DNA of 64,000 nt, taken from IMG/VR virus record IMGVR_UViG_3300034200_001185, positions 1 to 64,000 of that record. One strand, 5' to 3'. The position numbers were made by a program, and so were the translations under genes. This document shows, piece after piece, positions 1-8,756 of the stretch. The stretch comes from a virus. Within the stretch, counting starts at the first letter, position 1, and every line of letters begins with the position of its first letter. The notes under the pieces were generated by a model. That model was not told the origin of the DNA and made no database searches. It worked only from the letters and a program-made list of their open reading frames with translations.

Positions 1-1
1 C

Positions 2-3000
2 GGTGGTCGCCGTATCATTAGTATTATTACTCGTATCTTGGAAGATAACGAAATGCCATTTTATACCGATAAGAAGGGCGAACGTCAACATCTTGAAGTT
101 GCGTTACATCCTATTGGGTTTATTGGTCGTACTAATCCCGGACAACTACTTGAAGTAGCAGCGTCTAAGATTGCTGAAAAGACCAGAAAGCCTTATATCG
201 TGGATAACTTTAATAAGGACAGTAAGGATACGGTACGTGAACTTAAAGATGAAATGAAAAAGCACGGAGTTAGCGATCAAGAATTAGTTTACGATCCCGA
301 AACAAATAAAGCGCTTGGAAACGTACTTGCAGGTAAACAGTATATTTATAAACTACAACACCAAGTCGATAAAAAGATTACGGCAAGAGCTGGCGGTACT
401 CTTCCCGGTATTAAAGGTGCGCAGTATGATATTAATCATCAAGCCGTAAAGGGCGCTGGTATTGGCGGTCAAGCTATGGGTGCGCTTGGTATGTATGCAC
501 TCCTTGCACATAATGCACGTGCAAACATACAAGAAATGCAGACACATCACTCAACATATGAATTACCTACTAAGCCTGGCGAGTACTCTTCGGATGAGTA
601 TTGGTATTCGCTTATGAATGGTATGCCTACGCCATCTCCACAACCAACATTCGCTACCAAGAAATTCTTCGATTACTTAAAAGCGATGGGAATTAATCCT
701 GTAAGAAACGCAGACGAGTTTCAACTTGTGCCTATGACCGATAAGGACGTACTTAAACAATGTCCGCACAAAGTAACAAACCCAAGTAGAGCGATTATGG
801 GTAAGACGGGCGCAGAAGAAAAGGGCGGTTTATTCGATTTCCCTGACGGTAAGTTTAATAGTAAGGCGTGGGGACACATGGAGCTGGCAACACGAATTAT
901 CAATCCGGTATTCGAAAGGCCTATAGCTATTCTACTCGACATTCTTCAGAAAGATATCAGTTCGGTACTATCGGGTAAAATGCAGTTTAGCGGTGGTACG
1001 GGAATGAAAGCGGTGATTACAGCACTATCCAAGATTGACGTTAATTCAGAAGTCAAGCGATTGATTGCGCTAAGCGAAAAACAAAATATCGCCGATAGAG
1101 ATAAAACATTTAAAAAGCTAAAGATATTAAAAAATCTACAAAGATTAAACGTATCTCCTTACGAAGCTTATACTATGAAGTATGTACCCGTTCTTCCGCC
1201 AGTCATGCGTCCTATCGGTATCTCAGACATGGTAGATAACCTAGGCGATATTAAATCATCAGATGTAAATTCGCTTTACAGACAAATCGGTATGGCAAAT
1301 ATTCAAGTACGTGAGTTTCCACCTGAAGGCTTACCTGAAACAAGACAAGAATTAGAAAACGAATTGTACGATACAGTTAAAAAGACATACGTAGAAGGTG
1401 CGCTTGATAACAAAGGCTCTCCCGTTTCGTCCTTACTTCAGTATATTACAAATCCTAAAACTCGTTCTGGCCTTGCGCAAGGTAAGGAAGGCTTTTATCA
1501 AAGTAAGGTTATTAGTCGTAGAATTGAACTGAGCGGTAGAAGTGTTATCATTCCGGAACCTGATCTTACGCTAGACGAAGTAGGCCTTCCTAAAAAGATG
1601 GCGATGGTTATGTACCGCCCGTTTATTATTCGAGAAATCATCGGCGCTGGTTACAGTCCGGCAGCTGCCGTTAAGATATACCGAGAGGAGCCTAATAGCG
1701 CAACAGTAGTAACAGCACTTGAAAAGGCCGTAAAGACTCGTCCTATGATGTTAAAGCGCGATCCTATGCTACACAAGCATTCGTTATTAGCCTTTTACCC
1801 CAAGATCATTGACGCAAAGACTATTCAGATACATCCGATGGTATGTAAAGGATTCGGCGCAGACTTTGACGGTGATACTATGGCATGCTTTGTACCCGCA
1901 GGACCAAAAGCGGTAGAAGAAGCAAAAGGTATGCTACCAAGTAAAAACTTATTCGGTGCGAAAGACTTCGAGCTTATGAATATACCCGAATGGGATTCGG
2001 CATACGGTATTTGGCAATTATCCGATATTAAGTTTCAAGGTAAGCAATCATTCTCAAATATGGTAGACGCATACTTGGCAAACAAATCGAATAAGCTAGA
2101 ACTACGAGAAGGGTTTAAGTATAAGAACGGTATTACTACAATCGGCAGAATGAAACTACTTGACGCAATACCAGAAGAAATACGTCCTAAGTTTGTAGAT
2201 AAAGTTTTATACGGACCTTCGCTTACAAAGAAAGTAATGGAAAGCGTTCTTAAAGACGTAGCACGTACAAGACGAGATTTATTTCCTAAACTAGCAGACG
2301 CTTGGAAAGCGCTTGGTAATTCAAATGCGTTTGATGAAGGATCATCAGTCGGACTTCAAGACTTAGAATCCCATAAAGACATTCGTGATAAGCATTTAAA
2401 AATAGCAGATCAAAAGCTTGCGAAGCTTAAAACAATAACAGACGCAGATAAAATAACAGTGTTTAGCGAAGCTAATGCAAATATCGAAAAAGAGCTTAAG
2501 AATAAACTCGCAGAAAATCCGCATTCAAATCGTATGTACCTCTGGACTGCCGGTAGTGGCGCTGCAAATGGTAAGTACGAACAGTTTAAACAGATGATAT
2601 CCGCGCCTCTGCAAGTTCAAGACGCAGATTCTAACGTATCACCTGAGCCAATTCGTAAAGCTTATTCCGAAGGATTTAAAGGAATCGACTATTGGAATTC
2701 TTTACCCGGTGTTCGTGCCGGTACGCTTGCACGTAAGAAGGGTACAATGGAGCCGGGTGCAAGAGCGAAGGATATTATCAATCTCGGTATTAATTTGGTT
2801 GTAACCGAGGATGATTGCGGTACACATGCCGGTGTTGCAATTAATACCGAAGAGAAAGATACCGAGGGTAGATTCTTATGTGAACCTGTTACTTGTGGGC
2901 AGAAAACGTATAAATACAATACGCTAATTGATTCCGATATACTTAGCGATATTCGTAAAGAACATAAGTCAGTTAAAGTACGTAGCTCTCTTACATGCGC

Positions 3001-3877
3001 AATGACAAAAGGCGTATGTAAGAAGTGCCAAGGATTAACTGAGATGGGTCGTGAGTATGAAATCGGAGAAAACGCGGGTGTTAATTCTGCTCAGTCGTTA
3101 TCAGAACCGCTCACACAAATGGCGATGAAGTTGTTTCACACAGGCGGTGCTGCTACCGGCGGTAGTAGTTCTCACCATAATGCCGTTGACCGTCTTACTG
3201 AAATCTTCGAAATGCCGAAAACACTTCGTAATAAAGCAACAATTACTACAATCGACGGATCCGTTAAAAAGATCGAAGAGGATAAGGTAGCCGGTGGTTA
3301 TGTAATTACAATTGACGCAGAACAGTTTCGTGTACCAGCTGGTAAACAATTACTAGTAGGCGTGGGCGACGATGTTACTAAGGGTCAAGCGTTATGCAAT
3401 GGACCAATTAATCCACACGAACTATTAGAATGCGCCGGCATGGGCGCTGTTCGTGGATACTTACTTAAGGAAATGCATAGCGTATATGGATCTTACGGTA
3501 TTCGTAGAAGGCACGTGGAAACTATTCTACGAAATATGACAAATACCGTACAGATTATAAAGGATCCCGAGTACGAAATTCTACCTGGAGAGTCAATCGC
3601 TAGAACTCAAGCGCTTAACATTAATGAAGAGCGTAAAAAGGAATCGAAAGCTCCATTAGAATTTAAACCGATACTCAAGAGTATTTACGAATCTGTACAA
3701 TTAAATACAGAAGGCGACTTTTTAGCCGGCTTAAATTACCAAGAAATTCGCAATGTGGTTACAGAAGGTGTAACATACGGAGCAAAGAGTAAACTACATG
3801 GACTCAATCCGTTACCAGGTATCGCCTTTGGTGCCGAATTTGGTAAGGGAGATTCTAAGTTAAAGGGTAGCTATTAA
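2..3877 (+). CDS. Fused RNA polymerase beta-beta' subunit (5' end outside window)
   Basis: DNA-directed RNA polymerase catalytic subunits in one chain; 1291 residues are visible and the frame is open to the left edge. The first ~170 residues match the C-terminus of beta (TNPGQLLEV near base 135, the clamp region YIYKLQHQVDKKITARAGG, then GGQAMGALGMYAL). Beta' follows in the same frame from about base 730: GLFDFPDG, WGHMELATRI, the catalytic ADFDGD (bases 1859-1876, three Asp), the second beta' zinc site (TEDDCGT, LTC, GVC, KKC) and NSAQSLSEPLTQMAMKLFHTGG. The N-terminal beta' zinc finger is missing: GLFDF leads straight to WGHMELA. Its stop overlaps the next start (TAATG), so it is cotranscribed with virion genes. 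It may be a virion polymerase or a late-gene polymerase. The fusion is seen directly; the role is inferred. Confidence 0.93.
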   Translation, partial: GGRRIISIITRILEDNEMPFYTDKKGERQHLEVALHPIGFIGRTNPGQLLEVAASKIAEKTRKPYIVDNFNKDSKDTVRELKDEMKKHGVSDQELVYDPETNKALGNVLAGKQYIYKLQHQVDKKITARAGGTLPGIKGAQYDINHQAVKGAGIGGQAMGALGMYALLAHNARANIQEMQTHHSTYELPTKPGEYSSDEYWYSLMNGMPTPSPQPTFATKKFFDYLKAMGINPVRNADEFQLVPMTDKDVLKQCPHKVTNPSRAIMGKTGAEEKGGLFDFPDGKFNSKAWGHMELATRIINPVFERPIAILLDILQKDISSVLSGKMQFSGGTGMKAVITALSKIDVNSEVKRLIALSEKQNIADRDKTFKKLKILKNLQRLNVSPYEAYTMKYVPVLPPVMRPIGISDMVDNLGDIKSSDVNSLYRQIGMANIQVREFPPEGLPETRQELENELYDTVKKTYVEGALDNKGSPVSSLLQYITNPKTRSGLAQGKEGFYQSKVISRRIELSGRSVIIPEPDLTLDEVGLPKKMAMVMYRPFIIREIIGAGYSPAAAVKIYREEPNSATVVTALEKAVKTRPMMLKRDPMLHKHSLLAFYPKIIDAKTIQIHPMVCKGFGADFDGDTMACFVPAGPKAVEEAKGMLPSKNLFGAKDFELMNIPEWDSAYGIWQLSDIKFQGKQSFSNMVDAYLANKSNKLELREGFKYKNGITTIGRMKLLDAIPEEIRPKFVDKVLYGPSLTKKVMESVLKDVARTRRDLFPKLADAWKALGNSNAFDEGSSVGLQDLESHKDIRDKHLKIADQKLAKLKTITDADKITVFSEANANIEKELKNKLAENPHSNRMYLWTAGSGAANGKYEQFKQMISAPLQVQDADSNVSPEPIRKAYSEGFKGIDYWNSLPGVRAGTLARKKGTMEPGARAKDIINLGINLVVTEDDCGTHAGVAINTEEKDTEGRFLCEPVTCGQKTYKYNTLIDSDILSDIRKEHKSVKVRSSLTCAMTKGVCKKCQGLTEMGREYEIGENAGVNSAQSLSEPLTQMAMKLFHTGGAATGGSSSHHNAVDRLTEIFEMPKTLRNKATITTIDGSVKKIEEDKVAGGYVITIDAEQFRVPAGKQLLVGVGDDVTKGQALCNGPINPHELLECAGMGAVRGYLLKEMHSVYGSYGIRRRHVETILRNMTNTVQIIKDPEYEILPGESIARTQALNINEERKKESKAPLEFKPILKSIYESVQLNTEGDFLAGLNYQEIRNVVTEGVTYGAKSKLHGLNPLPGIAFGAEFGKGDSKLKGSY

Positions 3878-4926
3878 TGTACGATGTGATTCGAGAGACG
3901 CCTGCCACAATTCGATCTGCTATTGTATTAGCAGTCGATCCTGAAAGAGGCGTCTGCACAGTAAAAACTAACGATATTACAGGACGACTGTATAAAGATA
4001 TTCCGTACAGTACTGGATATCTTAGTCCAAACGGTGGCGGTATCGATATTTGTCCTGAACGTAATTCTCAGTGTTGGGTTATGTCTCGTTCATCTGACGC
4101 AATGTCACCGAATGACGGAGAGGCAAGTATTATCGCATTTAAGACACCTCGTATTAAAGACCAATACTTAAACAAGCGTATTAAGTTATTACCGGGCGAT
4201 TTAAGATTCTCGACAAGTGGCGGAAACGAGTTTATGCTGAGAAAGAACGGAGACGTTTATATATTCAGCGGAGCTGCGTGTTCTTTATCGCTTGTATCTT
4301 CCGAAGAGCTTGTAAAAATGGTATCACCGTCCTTTGAACATAACTTTGGTGCCGGTAATGTTTCGTGGCAAGTAAACTCGTCAATTGCAGGCGGACCTAC
4401 GTCATGTTCATTTGGACTTAAGCGAAATTCTTCTGATTCGCTTCCTTACTTACAAATGCTTGCGGGCGAATCTATGGGTGGGGGATTAAACGTGTCAATG
4501 TACGTAGATGGGGAACAATCATCAATTCAATTCGAATTAGATGTATCAAATGAAGGTGTGTGTGCTATGTTTATTCGTAAGTCGCTCACAGTATCTACGG
4601 AAGACAGTATTAATTTAACATCTCGTGTAATTAATGTCGCCGGATCAGAAAGTGTTTCGATATCCGCATCTCAATCATCGGTAGTAGCAACGAGTAATAA
4701 ATTAACCTTAACTGCTGACGTTGTTGAGATTTGTGCTAAACAATTTATAATAAACGATTATGGGGCTAATGTGCTAACGACTGCATCTGATGGATCTTCT
4801 ACGGTTCTTAGTTCTAATTTATTCGACTTACTGAAAAATCATTCTCACACAAGTTTAGGTACTCCGTCAGAAACTCTTTCAGTATTATCCGTCGATCCAT
4901 ACTCTACAAAATCTAAACTCATATAG
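3877..4926 (+). CDS. Putative baseplate spike (gpV/gp5-like) protein
   Basis: 349 residues, translationally coupled to the polymerase gene. The N-terminal ~75 residues look like the OB-fold of tail-spike proteins (VDPERGVCTVKTND, then a Gly-rich turn). The middle and C-terminal parts are short beta-strand repeats rich in Ser, Val and Asn, as in a beta-helix needle. The C-terminus carries NHSHTSLGTPS, a His-rich tip motif common in phage spike proteins. It sits next to a structural gene. The assignment rests on architecture only; a generic beta-rich virion protein is the alternative. Confidence 0.45.
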   Translation: MYDVIRETPATIRSAIVLAVDPERGVCTVKTNDITGRLYKDIPYSTGYLSPNGGGIDICPERNSQCWVMSRSSDAMSPNDGEASIIAFKTPRIKDQYLNKRIKLLPGDLRFSTSGGNEFMLRKNGDVYIFSGAACSLSLVSSEELVKMVSPSFEHNFGAGNVSWQVNSSIAGGPTSCSFGLKRNSSDSLPYLQMLAGESMGGGLNVSMYVDGEQSSIQFELDVSNEGVCAMFIRKSLTVSTEDSINLTSRVINVAGSESVSISASQSSVVATSNKLTLTADVVEICAKQFIINDYGANVLTTASDGSSTVLSSNLFDLLKNHSHTSLGTPSETLSVLSVDPYSTKSKLI

Positions 4927-4934
4927 GAGAAGAT

Positions 4935-7022
4935 ATGTATTTACAACCGCTATTTCATAGTAGACCAACATTCACCGAAAAGACAGCATCGCCTGTAACA
5001 ACTCGTCTTCCAGATGATTCGAGTAAGTGGGCGCCAGTAGTCCTTAGCGAACTACATAAACAAGCTCCGATGATGCAAGACTTTCATTCGAATATTGTAT
5101 TAGATCGCGTAGAAGTAAATAAAGGTTTCGGTTTCGGTTATATTATTGCAAAGCCAAAATCGTCAAATCCATTACTCGCTACTAAAATGCCTTACATTCG
5201 TATTCCTGTTGTAATACGTAATTGGAAGTTAGCACCATTCGATATTTTCTTCGATCAATCCGGTAAGGGTTATCCGATTACCGAACGTAGAATTCAAGAC
5301 TCGCTTATGAGAACTGACGCATTTGACGGACCAGCTTCCGATAGTGATGGCGGTTCAAACGATATGAGAACAATGCTTACACCTCCTTGGGAAAACGTTG
5401 GTCAATTCTATCGTGGTGTAAACACTGCCGTATCTCAAGGATCGCAAGTTAAAACATCAAGCTTGCTAAACGCACTCGACGGTACTGTTGACGAGAAATC
5501 AATTCTTCAACTTGAAAAGTGGGTTAACTCAGACGAAGGTATTCGTTCTCTTTATGATCGTGATGTACAAGGCGCTTTCCTTGATGCGCTTAATTTAAAT
5601 CCCGGCTTTCAAGGCGATTATATTAAGACTGCGGAATCAAGTGGTCCAACCGTTATTCAATATCGTTGGGATGGCGGTAAGAATATGACCGTAAAGATTG
5701 CACAACCAGATGGGTTTGCACCACAACAAGGTCAAGTAGACGCACAACAAGCTGCGCAAGGTATGGATCCAAACCAACAAGCGCAAGTAGCTCAAGAAGG
5801 CGCAGCCGTACAAGCGCCACCTGCTGAAATTATTTCGCCAGAACAATTAGAGTCAGACGAATATATGCCAGTGTCACAATTCGGCGTATATAAAGTACTT
5901 ACAGTAAATAACGAACAATTAGTCGGTTGGGTGTTTCCTTATATTCTTTCGTTTAAGATGGAAAAGGTAAACATGGCCGTATTTACAGATGGTACAAACT
6001 ACGCCACACATGCGTCTATACCCGGTGTGCCTATCGGAAGTTCTACATCCTTGCCAAACGAACAACCACAAGGCAGAGGCGTATTCTATGTAATTCGTGG
6101 GGGTAGAGCGTTTTGCTTTGCTCCAGTCGAATTAATGGGCGAACAAACACAGCCAGACGGTAGTAGCATGTTTATGGCGCAAACAATCATCGGTGGAAAT
6201 CAAATACAACTAATGAAGGTGCAAGGCCTTCGCGCTGCTGCTGAAATGGGCGAAAGCGTATTCGGTATTCCGGAAGACGCTAAGTGGCTCGGATTTAAAC
6301 ATCAAACAAATCCTTTAGTCGAAGATCCAGCACAAGCTACACAACGTGGCGCAACATACGTAATGGCAAGAGCTGCGCAATTACAACAGCAACAAATGGC
6401 GCAACAACAAGCCGCTGCTCAGCAACAACAAGGCGGAAAGAAGGGCGGAGGTCAAACAAAGACATCTAGCCTTATGGCCACAATTCGTGCTACTCAAGAC
6501 GGTACTTACACATTATCCGGAGAGCCATTCGAAAAGATTGCGTATGAATATACTCACTTCTTAGACGAACATGATACCGCTTGGATGTTAGCGCTTGCAG
6601 GTATTGCACCTGAGTACACAATGGATAAACTCGCAAGTATTCATACTTATGGCGGGTACTTACAATTCCCCGTAATTAGACAACTTACTCCGCCAAAACA
6701 ATTCCACGTAAAGACAGCTGCGCTTACGGAACTTACAAGTAAGTATAAGAGATTTATGGCTAAGCACGCAGCGGCTCTCGAAGATCCTATGGTCGCTGAT
6801 ACGCTTTTATCTCTTAACTTTTTAACACCCAGAAACGTAACAACATTCATTGATTACTTAGATCAACTCGAAGATACAGTAAATGCGGTATCTAACTTGT
6901 TGCTTGCGTCAAGAGTAGGTATGAAAGAAATACCAGAGATTGCTTGCTCGGAAACCTTGCGTAATTTAGAAGACGTGATTAATGGTTTAAAGATGGTAGC
7001 AATGAAACGAGGTAAGTTGTAA
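4935..7022 (+). CDS. Large virion-associated protein with Q-rich linker
   Basis: 695 residues with SD AGGAGA before ATG. I do not recognise the family. An N-terminal EKTAS (residues 15-19) is followed by a globular region (PYIRIPVVIRNWKLAPFDIFFD), a Gln/Ala-rich stretch, a second globular domain, a Gln-rich linker near residues 480-500, a TKTSS site and a helical C-terminal domain. The KT[A/S][S/A] sites at linker edges match a motif found in many proteins here and may be protease processing sites. Placed in the structural block between the spike-like gene and terminase. It does not look like a portal. Confidence 0.7.
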   Translation: MYLQPLFHSRPTFTEKTASPVTTRLPDDSSKWAPVVLSELHKQAPMMQDFHSNIVLDRVEVNKGFGFGYIIAKPKSSNPLLATKMPYIRIPVVIRNWKLAPFDIFFDQSGKGYPITERRIQDSLMRTDAFDGPASDSDGGSNDMRTMLTPPWENVGQFYRGVNTAVSQGSQVKTSSLLNALDGTVDEKSILQLEKWVNSDEGIRSLYDRDVQGAFLDALNLNPGFQGDYIKTAESSGPTVIQYRWDGGKNMTVKIAQPDGFAPQQGQVDAQQAAQGMDPNQQAQVAQEGAAVQAPPAEIISPEQLESDEYMPVSQFGVYKVLTVNNEQLVGWVFPYILSFKMEKVNMAVFTDGTNYATHASIPGVPIGSSTSLPNEQPQGRGVFYVIRGGRAFCFAPVELMGEQTQPDGSSMFMAQTIIGGNQIQLMKVQGLRAAAEMGESVFGIPEDAKWLGFKHQTNPLVEDPAQATQRGATYVMARAAQLQQQQMAQQQAAAQQQQGGKKGGGQTKTSSLMATIRATQDGTYTLSGEPFEKIAYEYTHFLDEHDTAWMLALAGIAPEYTMDKLASIHTYGGYLQFPVIRQLTPPKQFHVKTAALTELTSKYKRFMAKHAAALEDPMVADTLLSLNFLTPRNVTTFIDYLDQLEDTVNAVSNLLLASRVGMKEIPEIACSETLRNLEDVINGLKMVAMKRGKL

Positions 7023-7864
7023 TGCGTCATCCAAGCGAATTATTCATCAAGTATCTAATCGTACTTGATTACGATGTAGATAAGATTAAGGAAAACTTAG
7101 CAGAGTTCGGTTTACCTACATTACTCGATGATGAACACGCAGATTATGTATCCGATTTAAAAAAGGACATAGACGCTAAGAAGCCTAAGTCATTTTTTAT
7201 CGGTAGCCTAGACGAGTCGGCTATTAAGTTTTTGAAAGATATTCGTATTTATAGCCTTGTACATCCAGATACAACAATTACGCAATGTATAGCACTACTT
7301 GATAACGCACAAGCTAGACGAGAGATATTTCTAGCGTTGCTCGGTAAGATACCAGAGAAAGAACTCGTACATCATTTGTCGTTTAAGTTTAAGATTGACA
7401 ACTTATCTGAACGAGTGATACAAGTATTCTCCCATTATTATTTCAACGTGGATATCTTATCTATCGAGGATTGGTGTAAATTGTTCGAAACAATGCAAGG
7501 TGGTAATGACGCCAAAGGTTATGAAGCGTGCCTTACCGGCGGTGCCATTGTTGCGTCTTACCGAATAGGTGTAGAGCAGAACATCACAATTCGAGAAGTA
7601 GTAAAAGAAGCGGTGACGGCCTTGTATGTTTCGCTACAAGAAATAAGACATTGGCCGGCATCGTCTTCAAAGATAAAAGTGTTATCGGATACGGTAAGCG
7701 CACTTGCAAAAGCACACGTTGTTATTAATACCGCTGATCAAGAACTAGCTAGCGTAGCAGAAGAGCTTAGACAGTTTAAGTTGGCGAGAAATACCAATAA
7801 ACCAATCGCGTTGGTAGCCTTAGCGGGACCCAACCATAGTCACTCAGGTAAGATACATGACTGA
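7022..7864 (+). CDS. Hypothetical protein in structural block
   Basis: 280 residues, starting inside the stop of the upstream gene (TAATG). Helical, mixed-charge protein with no motif I can name. Overlaps the next gene by 8 nt. Its position between a virion protein and terminase suggests a morphogenesis role such as tail assembly or chaperone, which is inference from context only. Confidence 0.75.
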   Translation: MRHPSELFIKYLIVLDYDVDKIKENLAEFGLPTLLDDEHADYVSDLKKDIDAKKPKSFFIGSLDESAIKFLKDIRIYSLVHPDTTITQCIALLDNAQARREIFLALLGKIPEKELVHHLSFKFKIDNLSERVIQVFSHYYFNVDILSIEDWCKLFETMQGGNDAKGYEACLTGGAIVASYRIGVEQNITIREVVKEAVTALYVSLQEIRHWPASSSKIKVLSDTVSALAKAHVVINTADQELASVAEELRQFKLARNTNKPIALVALAGPNHSHSGKIHD

Positions 7865-8246
7865 TCTAGATAAAGCATTCGAAGGATTTATACATAAATC
7901 GTATAAAGCAGATCCAATCGAATTCCACGAGACTAAATCTCCGTATTTTAATTGTTTGTTTGCAGAACGAGGATTAGATTTAATCTTCCAATTCTATCGT
8001 ACAGACTTATCTACGGATGATATTCTACTAGGCAGAATTGAGAATATATTCTTAGATTGCCTAGGCGCACTTAAACAAGCATTAAAAGTAGAACACGTCG
8101 TTGACGAGAACATCGACAAGGGCAGTAGTATCTACGTAGAAGTTAAAGGATTACGCAATAATAATTATGCAAAGCAGTTATTGTTTCGTAAGCCTTTTGA
8201 AGAATTACATGAGTCGTTTATAAACAAGGATAAGAAAAATGGATGA
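7857..8246 (+). CDS. Hypothetical protein, 129 aa
   Basis: Starts within the end of the preceding gene and overlaps the next by 8 nt, so it is part of one translationally coupled run. Acidic and basic residues are mixed, with a conserved-looking core (FNCLFAERGLDLIFQFYRTD). No signal peptide or membrane segment. Function unknown. Confidence 0.75.
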   Translation: MTDLDKAFEGFIHKSYKADPIEFHETKSPYFNCLFAERGLDLIFQFYRTDLSTDDILLGRIENIFLDCLGALKQALKVEHVVDENIDKGSSIYVEVKGLRNNNYAKQLLFRKPFEELHESFINKDKKNG

Positions 8247-8445
8247 ATTTATTACCGTAATCATTGTATTACTTTCGTGCTTAATGGCAGTCGTAATGGC
8301 AGCGCCAATTGAAGATCCGCCAGTATCCGTAAGAGTTTCGGATAAGAGTGTGGCTAAGATCGATCAAAAGGTTATCGATATGTTAATTATCGTAGATCCT
8401 GAAACAATTGATCAAGACGAAGAGCCTGAAGGTAGATGCCGTTAA
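8239..8445 (+). CDS. Small membrane-anchored or secreted protein
   Basis: 68 residues with an N-terminal hydrophobic helix (about residues 5-22, ITVIIVLLSCLMAVVMAAP) followed by an acidic soluble tail. The helix could be a signal anchor or a cleavable signal ending at MAA. Last gene of the + strand run before a - strand gene, whose stop overlaps its own by 4 nt. Function unknown. Confidence 0.65.
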   Translation: MDEFITVIIVLLSCLMAVVMAAPIEDPPVSVRVSDKSVAKIDQKVIDMLIIVDPETIDQDEEPEGRCR

Positions 8446-8747
8446 TCTGGCGTCCAAGCTGGCGTAATTCTTCTTTTAGCGTAAAGTTTAATTGTTAGTA
8501 CGTATTCTAATTTAATCTCTCCAGCGTATAATTCCTTTTGTTTAACGTAATCTCTTATCGCTTGCCTAAGATACGTGTGTAGTTCTTTAGGTATATTTGA
8601 AATTATCGGAAAAGATAGTAAAACATATAGCGGATCAACGGTAGTTGTAACACTTGCACGCGTTAAATCAATCGCGTCAAATGTTACCAAGTTTATCATC
8701 GAGCCAAGAGGCTGAATGAGCGAGTTAGCGCGTTCAACAATATTCAT
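8442..8747 (-). CDS. Hypothetical antisense-oriented protein upstream of terminase
   Basis: 101 residues, the only open frame in the gap between the 68-aa gene and terminase. Protein-like composition (amphipathic helices, Lys-rich C-terminal half, ends TPAWTPD). Its start lies 9 bp from the oppositely oriented terminase start, so its promoter must lie inside the terminase gene. Function unknown. Confidence 0.6.
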   Translation of the reverse strand: MNIVERANSLIQPLGSMINLVTFDAIDLTRASVTTTVDPLYVLLSFPIISNIPKELHTYLRQAIRDYVKQKELYAGEIKLEYVLTIKLYAKRRITPAWTPD

Positions 8748-8756
8748 GGAGATTAA

